From NCBI GenBank assembly GCA_019054805.1, contig JAHQIY010000031.1, forward strand, positions 310,001 through 374,000: DNA of 64,000 nt, given 5' to 3'. Shown here piece by piece: positions 12,278-22,392 of the stretch. The stretch is from Brachionus manjavacas. Lineage: Eukaryota; Rotifera; Eurotatoria; Ploima; Brachionidae. The notes beneath the pieces are model-generated. The model had not been told where the DNA came from, did no database searches, and worked only from the letters and a program-made list of their open reading frames with translations. Numbering within the stretch: position 1 is the stretch's first letter; each line of letters starts with the position of its first letter. Position numbers and translations under genes: made by a program.

Positions 12278-12611
12278 AGACCAGGGCTTATGTAAATTGC
12301 GAAAATGGAGATTTTGTCTATTTAGATCCAAAGACAGAAAATGCAGACAATGAAATGGTGGCTTTCCAAAACTGGAAAAAATTTGCGGATTATTTAAATG
12401 TCAACAAACAATGGAACTTAAAGGGATTTTGAATATCACACCTCAAAAAGACTTAGATGGTTACAACTGCAGCGTTTATATTTGTCAATACTTAAAGCAT
12501 TTAATTAATGATAATTTTAACTTATGTTTTGTTTCAAAAAATAGTTTGGCTCAACTCGACAGAGTTAGAAATGACATGCTTAATGAGTTTAAATCAAAAA
12601 TATTCAATTAA
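12278..12611 (+). pseudogene. Ulp1/C48-type cysteine protease fragment
   Basis: Two overlapping plus-strand frames (about 12278-12410 and 12411-12611) join across one indel. They show GDFVYLDPKTEN (the aspartate step), FQNWKKF, and then TPQKDLDGYNCSVYICQYL, the Gln...Cys pair of Ulp1/SENP proteases. The catalytic histidine segment is missing, because the fragment begins exactly where the mariner-like gene starts on the other strand. Ulp1 domains of this kind are often carried by transposons; a second one occurs in this window at 43333-44300. Non-functional as it stands. Confidence 0.6.
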
Positions 12612-12784
12612 TTAATTATCTTTTTTTTTGTAAAATTTGCTTAAATCCTTTTCTTTTTAATAAAAACTTAAATTGAACAATTATTCTTTTTTTAAAAACA
12701 CCAATGTGAAAATCACCTTTTTTTAATCCAAAATATTGAATTGAAATATTAAGAAAAAATGAGCTAAAACATGTCAAAACTTCA

Positions 12785-12830
12785 CATCAGTTAGCTCGGT
12801 ACAGAAATCAAATAAACAAAATAAATAAAT
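12785..12830 (+). mobile_element. LINE 3' tail remnant
   Basis: CATCAGTTAGCTCGGTACAG followed by an A/T-rich AAATAAAC-type tail matches the right arm of the hairpin tail family at 25552 and 28053. The left arm is lost. Confidence 0.45.
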
Positions 12831-13352
12831 CTTTAAAAAAGGTTTTATTTTGTCAGTGCGAAATTAACAAATAGTCATCTAAATATATATATTTGTCAGT
12901 CATTTAGTTTTTTTGTCAGAATAATTGGTTTTTTATAGTCATTTAAAAAAAATTAAATTTGTCACCCCCAAAAAATTTAAGCTGTTCCAAAAATATATTT
13001 TAAATTGATGCTTATAAAGCCAAATTAAAAATCTAAGTTAACTATTTTAAAAATATTTTACAAAATCTATAAAATTTAGATTTACTCTTTTTAAATATGA
13101 AAAAATAATATCGATCTTCAAAACAAAAAGCTTTTTGTTTATTTTTAAATAAAATTCAATTTTTTTCTTTGATTATTTTTTGGTTGACATCAGAAATCAA
13201 TTATGACTTTAAGAATAAAAAAATTAGAGGAATTTTTTATTTGATTTCTAAATTTTTAGAAGACTAATAAGTTTCAATACATATTATAACCTTAATTTTT
13301 CAATCAATTATTCATTATCATTATTACTACGAGAACCATGTTTATTTGTAAA
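12831..13352. other. AT-rich stretch downstream of the GST gene
   Basis: No feature is visible. It contains the likely 3' UTR of the minus-strand GST gene, including A/T-rich polyadenylation-like runs. Confidence 0.5.
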
Positions 13353-14024
13353 TTAGCAATCTGAGAGCATGGTTGAATTTTGGGTGTTTTTCCAATGCGG
13401 AGGCCAAGTTTTTTCAATTGAACTTCTTTTTCTTAAAGTTTCATAATATTTGAACAACTCTGGACACTTGCTCTCTAAAGGATAGCCCATGCGAACAGTG
13501 AACGCAAGCTGGGGAAAAAAAATCACATCTGCCATGCTGAACTGATTACTAGCTATAAATTGTGTTTTTTGCTCAGCTAAATAATTCTCCCATCTTTCCA
13601 TTTCAACATTTAAATCCTTCTTTTTTTGAATCAACAAAGATCCATCTTGTTTCTCAACTGGTGTGCGCCAAACATAATAGACAATGTTTTCATTACAAAA
13701 TTTTTGCAGATTTAAGGCTTCAAAAGTTCTTTGTAGAATGAACGGCTGGTTTTCTTTGGCAATGAGACAAGTTCCTTGAGTCTTAAAATTGTCTTCTAGG
13801 TAAAGGCATGCAGCTATTGATTCGTTGATGACCAAATCGCCAATTTTAAATGTCGGGAGCTGACCCCTAGGATTTAGTTTCATGACTTCTTCACTTTTGT
13901 GTTCTTGTTTTTCAAACGAGAGAAGTTTTTGCTCATACTGTAAATTCTTTTCTTCAAGAGCTAATTGAATTCTCCAGCATGGAGTCGATCCTGAACCCCA
14001 GTATAACAATATTTCTTGAGACAT
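13353..14024 (-). CDS. Glutathione S-transferase, rho-like
   Basis: A single uninterrupted exon encodes 223 residues, normal for a cytosolic GST. The N-terminal thioredoxin fold (residues 1-85) has the LYWGSGSTPCWR active-site start, the LNPRGQLPTF cis-proline loop and NESIAACLYL, whose Glu-Ser pair binds the gamma-glutamyl group of glutathione. The C-terminal helical domain contains FSMADVIFFPQLAF, the N-capping motif of helix 6, and ends with WPPHWKN. The SGSxPCWR and LLSFEKQEHKS segments resemble the rho class known from fish and invertebrates. The enzyme would conjugate glutathione to electrophiles in the cytosol. Start: ATG at 14024 with stops upstream. A partial duplicate of its C-terminus lies at 21995-22111. 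The gene diverges from the Ly6-like cassette at 15.3 kb. Confidence 0.92.
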   Translation of the reverse strand: MSQEILLYWGSGSTPCWRIQLALEEKNLQYEQKLLSFEKQEHKSEEVMKLNPRGQLPTFKIGDLVINESIAACLYLEDNFKTQGTCLIAKENQPFILQRTFEALNLQKFCNENIVYYVWRTPVEKQDGSLLIQKKKDLNVEMERWENYLAEQKTQFIASNQFSMADVIFFPQLAFTVRMGYPLESKCPELFKYYETLRKRSSIEKTWPPHWKNTQNSTMLSDC

Positions 14025-14616
14025 TCTGAGATGATTTTATGAAATAAAATTTTGAATTCGTTAAATGTTTAAATGTGCATTTCATGTACACCAAATTTCT
14101 TAAATTTTTATCAAGATATTGTTTAGATAATTATAATTTTTTTTATAGAATTTTTTAACATTATTTAATTTCAAATCTTTTTAAAAATTATTTTTGGTTT
14201 ATTTTTTTTAAAACAATTTGATAAAAAATCTGTTAAGATCATCTGCCCCTGAATCGTGTAAATTTAAAAGGTTAAAAATTAAATTAGAAAAAGCATATTT
14301 GAATGTTGTGTTTAGATGTTAATACGACAATTCAAGGGTTAAATAATTTATAATAAATAAAAAAGTGATATTAAATAAAAGTTAATCGAAACAAATAAAA
14401 AATAAACTTGGAACTTGGAGAAAAAGAAATTGTTTATTTTAAAAAAAATCAAAGAATGCGAGGGAGAGAGTTTCTAAAAGTTAAAAAGAGATTAAACAAA
14501 AGCTTAAAAAATACAAAAATTTTAATTAAACATTTTCAAACAATTAAATTTAATTGTTTGAAAATGCGGGTTTATTAATAAACCGTGATGAAATTATTGA
14601 GCAGAATTTATGAATT
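14025..14616. other. Intergenic stretch between GST and the Ly6-like cassette
   Basis: Mostly A/T-rich. It holds a perfect palindrome at 14531-14566 and a partial, more diverged copy of the sequence that precedes the cassettes (AAACCGTGATGAAATTATTG near 14580, repeated at about 15087 and 22902). Confidence 0.5.
14531..14566. repeat. Perfect 36-bp palindrome
   Basis: Both 18-bp halves, starting CATTTTCAAACAATT, are exact reverse complements with no spacer. The other cassette copies carry only one half (near 15066 and 22884), so the palindrome probably arose by an inverted duplication of one arm. Confidence 0.85.
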
Positions 14617-14890
14617 AAAAAATTTTAAATTAATTGAGCAAAATTATAAAAAATGGTTTGGATTTGCATTTAAATTAGAAAAAAAGTTATCAGATGATTA
14701 AGTTAAATCAGTATTAAAAGTTTTAATGGAAAAAAAAATTATTCAAAAAATTAAACCAAATCAAATTGAATTTTTCAAATAAAAAAAATAAATGAATCAA
14801 AAAAATTTTAATTGTCAGACCGGAACCTTTGCTAAAAAAGGAACTAAAAAAAAGGCGATCGCCACCTTATTGTCCGTAAAGAAAGAAAAG
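14617..14890 (+). pseudogene. Decayed coding-like block, duplicated at 22443-22725
   Basis: The two copies are nearly identical and share a plus-strand frame reading LIEQNYKKWFGFAFKLEK, then an in-frame stop, then SVLKVLMEKKIIQKI. At the second copy the frame extends leftwards (TQALDVKYSKHQFIRIFSDL). It looks like the C-terminus of a protein with a winged-helix-like ending, but I cannot assign a family. It travels as part of the Ly6-like cassette. Stops in both copies argue that it is no longer coding. Confidence 0.4.
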
Positions 14891-15118
14891 TGACAATTAT
14901 TTATAAAATTTAACAAAAAAACAAAAAATTCAAAAACTGGTATGAAAAATGTTGTTTATTTGAAAAAAAAATTCAAAAAAAATCATAGCCTGTGAAAGAG
15001 TCAATTTCTAAAAAAAGATTAAACAAAACTTTAAAAACCTTAAAAAAAACAAAAATTTTACTTAAACATTTTCAAACAAAGAAATAAACCGTGATGAAAT
15101 TATTGAGCAGAATTTATG

Positions 15119-15293
15119 CTATGGCAACTGGAAAACAAATTGAACTTTTTGATACCTTATGAACCATTTGATACAGTTTGATACCTTTTTCATTAGTTAC
15201 CTTTTTGCTATAAAAGGACTAGTAAATTTTTTGATTTTGTATCACTAAAACATAAAATATAAAAAATCAAGAAAAGTTTCTCTAATAGAAAAA
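15119..15293 (+). promoter_or_regulatory. Core promoter of Ly6-like copy A
   Basis: A conserved block with three GATACC/GATAC motifs (TTTGATACCTTATGAACC, TTTGATACAG, TTTGATACCTTTTTC) precedes TATAAAAG at 15209-15216, 85 bp before the ATG. The same block is found before copy C (TATA at 23028-23035) and, orphaned, at 17603-17732 (TATA at 17703-17710). Conservation across copies supports a regulatory role. Confidence 0.6.
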
Positions 15294-15832
15294 ATGAAGG
15301 GATATCAAGCTTTTTTGGCCATTTTTTGCATCATCTATGGTATTGATCATAAAATAGAAAATTTGTTTTATGTTTTGTTTTTTAATTTTTTTGATTACCA
15401 AAAGCTCATTTAGAGAGTGTTCAGTCGCTTTCATGTAAAGTTGGATTTGGAATCAGTGAGCCTGGATCTCATGAGCTCAAAACATATTTTGACAACACAG
15501 TTACTGCTAATAACTGTGGTGCCTCAGGTGCTAGCAATCCATCATCCGAACCAAAAGGATGCATGGTAATTTGATTCTCAAGATAAATTATATTTTGTTT
15601 ATTTCTATTTTTTGTTTATTTTTAGAAAAATGTTTACAAATTGTCTGGAGGAAATCTTTATGTGGAGTATGCTTGCTTTACTGGCACTACCAAAGCCACA
15701 GAAGTTCAATATGATCGTCATATCTACACATATGTTTGTACCACTGACAACTGCAACAGTTCCCATAATTTGAAATTTAACTTGGTTGCCGTTTCGGCTT
15801 TTTTATTTTTGTCTTTGGCTAAATTTTTCTAA
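15294..15832 (+). CDS. Small secreted Ly6/three-finger-like protein, copy A
   Basis: Three exons, 15294-15339, 15405-15565 and 15626-15832, with GT-AG introns of 65 and 60 bp, give 137 residues. Residues 1-20 are a signal peptide (MKGYQAFLAIFCIIY). The mature part has six cysteines, the last two in YVCTTDNCN, matching the terminal CxxxxCN signature of Ly6/uPAR three-finger proteins. The C-terminus is a hydrophobic stretch (LVAVSAFLFLSLAKFF), as in GPI-anchored members. Predicted to sit on the outer membrane surface; the ligand is unknown. Six rather than eight to ten cysteines make the fold assignment less sure. Copies B and C encode nearly the same protein (Val to Ile in the C-terminal segment). 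A TATA box lies 85 bp upstream. Expression cannot be judged from sequence. Confidence 0.75.
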
Positions 15833-16281
15833 AAACCAAGCAAAAATATTTTATTTGAATAAAAATATAATTTATTAATACTTCATTTTTTGCTTAACTT
15901 AAGTTTAATGATAAACAAGTACATAAATTTAGTTTTTTATTTTGTGGATTAAATTGTGACATTGTACATAGTATTGTGAATCGACTCTGATTTTTAGCAC
16001 ATCAAAGATGTAACCATACCAGTAAAAATCAAATTTTATTCAGCAAAAAAACAAAAGTATGAAGAAATGCCAAAATTTACCTATACTAAAGTTAACACTA
16101 TTTCAATTGAAAAAGTTGGAGAACCAAGATGTTAAAAACCATCATCCATTCATGATGTTGAAAACCATCACCAAGTTCAATTAACTAAATTATTCCATCA
16201 TATGGACAATCTTTCAACATTTTCAACACACTTGTCTGCAAACCTCCAAAAACTCCATTCACTATGTAAAATGGATGAGAT

Positions 16282-16344
16282 TCTTTTTGGCTCACTATTA
16301 GAATCAAGTTACTAGTACTTGATTCTAATAGTGAGCCAAAAAGA
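16282..16344. repeat. Inverted repeat, 28-bp arms, 7-bp spacer
   Basis: The arms 16282-16309 and 16317-16344 are exact reverse complements around TACTAGT. The right arm continues into LINE coding sequence (SEPKKEIKFLG-like in the closest frame), so the left arm looks like a snap-back copy of the start of the LINE fragment. Confidence 0.85.
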
Positions 16345-16922
16345 AATCAAGTTTCTTGGTATTAAATTTGATTCTTAGTTAAATTTTAATATACTGGTAG
16401 ACGAAATTAAGGAACGACTAAATGAATCTTTAGTCGTATCAATTTTAGACTATTCTTTTCCTTGCTTGAATTCATTTTCAGAAAATAATATCAAAAAACT
16501 ACAAGCAATGCAGAATACAGCAGTCAGATCTTATCTTTAAGTTAAAATATGATACTCCTTCCAACATATTGCATCATGAGGCTTTTAATAAACTTAAACT
16601 ACTAACACTTAATCGTTGGGACATGATTGAGACATTCTATTACATTGATTATCAGACTACTGGAGGAATATAAACAAGGTTTCGAACAAGATATATTCAA
16701 TACCCAACTCATTTGTGTAATTGCTACCTTACTTTTACCTCTTTTTTTTCCTGAAGCTTTAACTATGTATACATGTGTCGCACGTAATAATCTATTTCAA
16801 AATATGTTTTTTTAACTTTCTTTAAACTTTTTTTAATTTGTTTACTTTTTTTTTATTTTTTTTATAATTTTTTCCGAAGGAACTCTAGTTCGATACAGTA
16901 AACAAATAATTAAATAAATAAA
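16317..16922 (+). mobile_element. LINE 3' remnant ending in a hairpin tail
   Basis: Scattered plus-strand frames show a jockey-like C-terminus: a KEIKFLGIKFDS-type start, then SILDYSFPCLNSF, KKLQAMQNTAVRS and FNKLKLLTLNRWDMIE. It ends at the tail CCGAAGGAACTCTAGTTC...CAG (16873-16898) and an AAATAAAT-like tract. The tail hairpin is GAAC-TCTA-GTTC, compensating for GAGC-TTTA-GCTC in other copies. 16690-16810 is an inverted match to 28460-28560. Heavily mutated. Confidence 0.65.
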
Positions 16923-17602
16923 ATATGTCCTTCCAAAATAACATTACCATAAAATCTTTATTTTGCCAAAAAATGTTTCAATCTCACTAAAATTGCAGAT
17001 CGTGGGTCTACTAAAAAGTGGAGACAAAAAGCAAAATGAGGAAGCCAGTCTGTCAGTCTCCAAAATGAGTCTCTTCAACTAAAAAACGAAATGAAGAGAC
17101 TAGTTCTTAAGTGATTCAATTTCTTAATAATTCCCGCAAAAAAAAGTCAAAAGCTATTATTATTCTCAACACAAAAGTCAATATACAATATTTACTCAGA
17201 AATTTTTTATTTAATTGATGCCAGTTGCAAAAATTTAGAGTTTTTTTTTTTTTTTTATTTGCCATCAATCCAAAAAAAATAAAAAATAAAAAATTAATAA
17301 AAAAATTTGTTAAATTATATTTCTAGGGACTGAAAATAATCTAGGGACTTTTATTTAGATTAAAAAAATTTAAAATCGAAAAAATAAGAAAATTATTTAA
17401 TTGACATCAAGGCTTTAATTGTAAAAAGAGGCTTGAGTAAAAATTCACCCATTTCAGTCATTGACCGAATATTGGGTAATTTTACCCGTTTTTAAACGGA
17501 TAAAGCGCCTAAGTCGTGTTTTTAAATAAAGACGCGGTCTGTGAACTTAATAAAATTAAGATGATTAAATAATGAAAAAAAACTTGAACAAAAATACTGA
17601 GT
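16923..17602. other. AT-rich intergenic stretch
   Basis: No feature is recognised. The stretch between the LINE remnant and the orphan promoter has poly(T) and poly(A) runs only. Confidence 0.5.
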
Positions 17603-17732
17603 AAAATGTTTGTTATAGCAACTATAAAACAAATTGAACTGTTTGATACCTTTTGTACCATTTGATACAGTTTAATACCTTTTTCATTATTTACTTTTTT
17701 GCTATAAAAGGACTAGTAAATTTTTTATTATG
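17603..17732 (+). promoter_or_regulatory. Orphan Ly6-like promoter, cut by a LINE
   Basis: This stretch carries the same GATACC repeats and TATAAAAG (17703-17710) as copies A and C. After GGACTAGTAAATTTTTT it breaks off into the 3' end of the minus-strand LINE (from about 17735). The gene body it once served is missing here; the tail fragment on the far side of the LINE (19305-19622) is in the opposite orientation, so it is not a simple continuation. Confidence 0.65.
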
Positions 17733-17734
17733 TT

Positions 17735-19195
17735 TTATTTATTTTGTTTATAATTTAGTAGTATTGGGTTAAGCTTCTTCGAGGCTATGGCAGTAAAGTA
17801 GACTTTTTCTTGAGCCATTTGTCCAGATTAATTTTGAAGTTAATGATTGATTCAGAATTGACGATGTATTGAGGTAGACTATTCCAGACATTAACTCCTC
17901 GATTTGTCAAGAAATGATATCGTTGCATGCAACTTTTCACATCTTCTCTAACTATACATTTGTCATATCTTCTTAAGCTATACTGATTTCGAAAATAATT
18001 GATGCCATTTTCAAAATTGATAATTTCATATCTTTTAATAATTATAAAAAGTTGGATTAAGTCTCCTCTCATCCTTCTAACTTTGAGATTAGTTAAATTT
18101 AGCATTTCAAGTCTTTTAGAGTAGTCAAATTTTCGAAATGAAGGGATTATTTTTGTTATTCTTCTTTGTACTTTTTCGATTTCATGAATATCTTTTTCAA
18201 GAAATCGACACCATGAACTAATGGCAAACTCTAAATGAGGTCTTACCAGTGCTGTGTAGAGCATTCTCAATGTATCAATGTTTAAATACCTGAAACTTTT
18301 TCTAATCATAGCTAAAATACGAATTTCTCGACTCGTGCAATATTTTACTTGGTTAGTCCACTTCAAGTCACTTTGAATATATATACCTAAATCATTTTCG
18401 AGAATTGTTTTAGATAAATTCTTTGTATCATTTCTGCTAAAAATGGTAAAGTTAAACAAAGGATTCTTTGAACCAACATGCATTACATTGCATTTTTCGA
18501 TATTTAAATCCAAGGACCAAGTAAGTGACCAGCTTGAAATTAAGTCTATATCTTTTTGAAGTACGAGATTGTCTTGAGAGCTCTTAATTACAGACAAAAC
18601 TTTAGTATCATCGGCATATTTTTCACATTTATTATCTAAACGATTCGAAAAATCGTTTATAAATATCAAAAATAATAGAGGTCCTAATACTGAACCTTGA
18701 GGTACTCCGCTGGTTACATTTAACCAGCTTGACATAGATGAACCCAAAATAACTCTTTGCTTCCTCTCGCTGAGAAAATCACTAATCCAAAAATGAATCA
18801 TATCGATAAAACCATATCTTTTAAGCTTAAATATAATAATCTTTGCGATACTCTGTCAAATGCTTTCGAAAAATCTGTGTAAATTATATCAACAGATAAA
18901 CCTCTGTTGAGAGCTGATGTGACATAATCTAGTGATTCAAGTAAATTTGTTGAACATGATCTTTTTGCCATGAATCCATGTTGTGCGTCAGATAAAAGAT
19001 TATCATTTAAAAGAAAAACTAACATGTGATCTTTGACCAGACTCTCGAGAATCTTGCAAATACTACTTGTAAGAGAGACCTAACGAAAAGTGCTTGAATA
19101 AAGCTTATTTCCTTTCTTAAAAAGGGGTATCACATTCGCCATTTTCCAAATTAAAGGTAATTTTCCTTGTGAGAGATTTGAATAATATTTATTTA
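17735..19195 (-). mobile_element. Jockey/CR1-like LINE, 5'-truncated, near-complete reverse transcriptase
   Basis: Minus-strand frames 19195-18798 and 18801-17785 join across one frameshift near 18798. There is also an in-frame stop near 19080. Order: KILESLVKDHML, AQHGFMAKRSCSTNLLES, IIYTDFSKAFDRVS, then SGVPQGSVLGPLLFLIFIND, catalytic YADD (near 18620), LENDLGIYIQSDLKW, RMLYTALVRPHLEFA, LRRMRGDLIQLF-type motifs and the C-terminal NRGVNVWNSLPQYIVNS ending in a stop at 17785. No endonuclease domain remains. The 3' UTR is short, ending in A/T-rich sequence near 17735. Much better preserved than the other LINEs here, so relatively young. Confidence 0.88.
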
Positions 19196-19304
19196 TATTC
19201 TATAAAATTGAAAATTCATTTCTACTTTTTTCATTTTAAAAACATTTTTTTAAAAAATTTTATTCTTTCTTTTAGTCTAAAAACCTAAAGAATGGCAATT
19301 TCTT

Positions 19305-19622
19305 CATACTTTTGTTTTTTTGCTGAATAAAATTTGATTTTTACTGGTATGGTTACATCTTTGATATGCTAAAAATCAGAGTCGAATCACAATACTATGT
19401 ACAATGTCACAATGTAATCCACAAAATAAAAAACTAAATTTATGTACTTGTTTATCATTAAACTTAAGTTAAGCAAAAAATGAAGTATTAATAAATTATA
19501 TTTTTATTCAAATAAAATATTTTTGCTTGGTTTTTAGAAAAATTTAGCCAAAGACAAAAATAAAAAAGCCGAAACGGCAACCAAGTTAAATTTCAAATTA
19601 TGGGAACTGTTGCAGTTGTTTA
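19305..19622 (-). pseudogene. Ly6-like gene tail plus 3' flank
   Basis: The minus strand from 19622 encodes the last residues of the family (from about NSSHNLKFN to the stop). It continues into a 3' flank that matches the 3' flank of copy A (15833-16078) in inverted orientation. Exon 3 is cut in the middle at 19622, where the 3' flank of copy B begins. A dead fragment created by the segmental duplications. Confidence 0.75.
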
Positions 19623-20740
19623 AATGCTATTTATTTACAAAGCTGTTTTAGCTGATTTTTAAATTTAATTTTGAATCTACAAAATTAAAATCTAGAATAA
19701 AATCGATTCTGTTTTATTTGTAAATACGAATCAATTTAAATTTAAATTTTTCAATTGTTACATTAATCTTTTTACAAAAGAAGATTATTCCCTTTAAGAT
19801 TCAAAGAAATAATTTTATCAAAGTCTTAATTAAGATCTAAAAGAATTAATAAAATATTACGATAAATTTTCGTCACTTAAAAGTGAATACCTTCAATTCT
19901 TTGAAAGTCAATGGTAAATATCCAAATTATAATAAATAAAAAAAATTTGCAGGCATTTAGGAATATTGATTTGAACAAAAAAAAAAATAAACATTAAGTT
20001 TGACTTTAGTTGGTAAATTACAGAAGTATAAATATATATTAAATTTTTATTCAAATAAAATATTTTTGCTTGGTTTTTAGAAAAATTTAGCCAAAGACAA
20101 AAATAAAAAAGCCGAAATGGCAACCAAGTTAAATTTCAAATTATGGGAACTGTTGCAGTTGTCAGTGGTACAAACATATGTGTAGATATGACGATCATAT
20201 TGAACTTCTGTGGCTTTGGTAGTGCCAGTAAAGCAAGCATACTCCACATAAAGATTTCCTCCAGACAATTTGTAAACATTTTTCTAAAAATAAACAAAAA
20301 ATAGAAATAAACAAAATATAATTTATCTTGAGAATCAAATTACCATGCATCCTTTTGGTTCGGATGATGGATTGCTAGCACCTGAGGCACCACAGTTATT
20401 AGCAGTAACTGTGTTGTCAAAATATGTTTTGAGCTCATGAGATCCAGGCTCACTGATTCCAAATCCAACTTTACATGAAAGCGACTGAACACTCTCTAAA
20501 TGAGCTTTTGGAAATCAAAAAAATTAAAAAACAAAACATAAAACAAATTTTCTTTTTTATGATCAATACCATAGATGATGCAAAAAATGGCCAAAAAAGC
20601 TTGATATCCCTTCATTTTTTCTATTAGAGAAACTTTTCTTGATTTTTTATATTTTTTGTTTTAGTGATACAAAATAAATTTAATTCTTCTTTTCCATTTA
20701 TATCCAAAAGGTAACTATCAGACAGTTCAATTTGTTTTCC
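19623..20740 (-). repeat. Arm of a large inverted repeat (partner 22990-24093)
   Basis: About 1 kb containing Ly6-like copy B and its 3' flank is repeated in reverse complement around copy C. The coding part and about 440 bp of 3' flank are nearly identical. In the promoter zone B diverges (GATATAAATGG in place of TATAAAAGG). Confidence 0.8.
20077..20615 (-). CDS. Small secreted Ly6/three-finger-like protein, copy B
   Basis: Same length (539 bp) and three-exon layout as copies A and C, with ATG at 20615-20613 and stop at 20077. The signal peptide, six cysteines, CTTDNCN motif and hydrophobic tail are intact, and no frame break is visible. Its upstream region differs from A and C just before the TATA position: the conserved TATAAAAG is replaced by GATATAAATGG while the flanking GATAGTTACC motif remains, so expression may differ. 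It lies in inverted orientation to copy C at 23113. Family assignment has the same caveats as for copy A. Confidence 0.75.
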
Positions 20741-21179
20741 AGTTGCCATAACATACATTCTGCTCAATAATTTTATCAAGTTTTATTTCAATGTTTGAAA
20801 ATGTATAATTAAAATTTTGTTCTTTTTAAGGTTTTGTTTAATATTTTTTAACTTTTTGAAATTTAATCCCTCGCAGTAAATGTTTTTTTTTTTCAAATAA
20901 ACGATTTATTTTTTATTTAATTTCTAAATTATATTTTAAATTGATAAAGTTTAATTATTTATTTTAAATTTCAAATTAAAATATAGAAAATCCACAAATT
21001 TGCTCGATCTAAAGCTAGTTTTCTCTTTTAACAAAACAAGCAAATCAGAGATAATTCATCGTTTTTAATACGATATTGATCTTTTAAACAAAAAAACTTG
21101 AAATTTCGAATGATTTTAATAAAAATAATCTCATTGTCACAGAACTTGTGAAAGATATAATAGACCTCAGAGTCCTGTT
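20741..21179. other. AT-rich stretch
   Basis: A degraded inverted relative of the cassette's upstream sequence (TTCTGCTCAATAATTTTATC) is followed by A/T-rich DNA with no gene. Confidence 0.5.
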
Positions 21180-21906
21180 TCTTCTATTCTTAAGGTAGAG
21201 AATCAGAAAAAGATAAAAAATTTATGTGAAAATAATTTACTCAAATCCTAGCTCTAAAAGAATGAGAGCCCTTGATCACTGGTTTAAATCAGTTATGTCA
21301 TATAAAAATATTACTCTTAACGGTCCATTGATTCAAGCCCAGGCTATTAAATATGCAACTATGTTAAACCAAACTGATTTTAAAGCTAGCAATGGATGGT
21401 TAAATGGATTTAAAAAAAAGGCATAATATTACCTTTAAAACTATTGCATAGATAAACTACGATTGTATTTTGCCTAAGAGGACGAAGACTGTTCTTTATT
21501 CCTTGATCAGTTGTCTGAAATGGATCAATTTTGTAGCGTCGATCAGTCTTTTCAAAGTAAAATTGATAAATATTTTTCTTTTTAATTTATTTGTTATTTT
21601 TTAATAAACAATAATTCCTAAAAAAAATTTTTTCAATTTTTTTCTTCCCATCCTTTAACATGCAAATTTGATTAATACGATATTGGTTAATACGATGTCA
21701 ACTTTTTCCGCCCAAAAAGATCGTATTATCCAGACTCGACTGTATTCAGCTTTCTTACAGGACTTACTGGACCAGAAGAAAAAGTAAAAAGATTCTGGTT
21801 CCAAAACTGGAATCGAAGAATCCAATGAGCTCCTAGTGAATGAAGTGACTGTATTATTTCTTGAAATTTCGAGACTGGAAATGTCGTTCGCCTGGGGCAT
21901 ATACAT
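21180..21906 (+). pseudogene. CENP-B/Tigger-type transposase DNA-binding fragment
   Basis: The frame at 21226-21426 reads KRMRALDHWFKSVM, then LIQAQAIKYATML and FKASNGWLNGFKKK. This is the pattern of the second helix-turn-helix (Tc5/CENP-B type) of pogo/Tigger transposases. The preceding codons (about 21185-21225) continue in another frame. Downstream, a short stretch around 21715-21760 (QKDRIIQTRLYSAFL) is a weaker candidate for later sequence of the same gene. No catalytic core is readable. The unrelated pogo-like gene at 62770-64000 has a comparable FTASNGWLHNF motif. Confidence 0.55.
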
Positions 21907-21994
21907 TTCGCTTATTTTGTTGTCATCAATTCATCTGCATTCTCATCTTAATGAATCCTTCCTTAAGTTATCTTTGACCAGCTTAGACAAAAAC

Positions 21995-22111
21995 GTCCGC
22001 ATGGGCTATTCTTTAGAGAGCAAGTGTCCAGAGTTGTTTAAATATTATGAAACTTTAAGAAAAAGAAGTTCAGTTGAAAAAACTTTCCCTCCGAATTGGA
22101 AAAACATTCAT
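21995..22111 (+). pseudogene. GST C-terminal fragment
   Basis: The frame encodes VRMGYSLESKCPELFKYYE and continues to RKRSSVEKTFPPNWKN, a near copy of the C-terminus of the GST at 13353-14024 with a few substitutions (W to F, H to N). The rest of the gene is absent. It lies upstream of Ly6-like copy C, as the intact GST lies upstream of copy A but in the other orientation. This indicates that GST and Ly6 sequences were duplicated together and then rearranged. Confidence 0.8.
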
Positions 22112-22392
22112 TACTCATTGCAAACAAAAAGACCTCATTGCTCACTTGGGAATTTTAAGATATAATTTTTAAAAATTGACTAAGATAAGTTAGCTTTCAT
22201 TTCAGCAAATCTATAGTCAAAAAATTTAATAGAGAAATTAAATTTTTTCAATCTAAGATAAATTTAATTAAAATCTAATTAAAAGATGAATGTTAATTTT
22301 TTTTAAATCAAGTTGTTCTTTATTCAATAAAATCAAGCTAAATTTTATGGATTTTTTCTAAATAAATTTTAAGATTGTCTACTCAAGCATTA

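Noticed and set aside
19908..20123. 71-residue ORF repeated at 23605-23820
   Set aside because: Both lie in the 3' end and flank of Ly6-like copies in another frame. They are repeated only because the flanks are duplicated.
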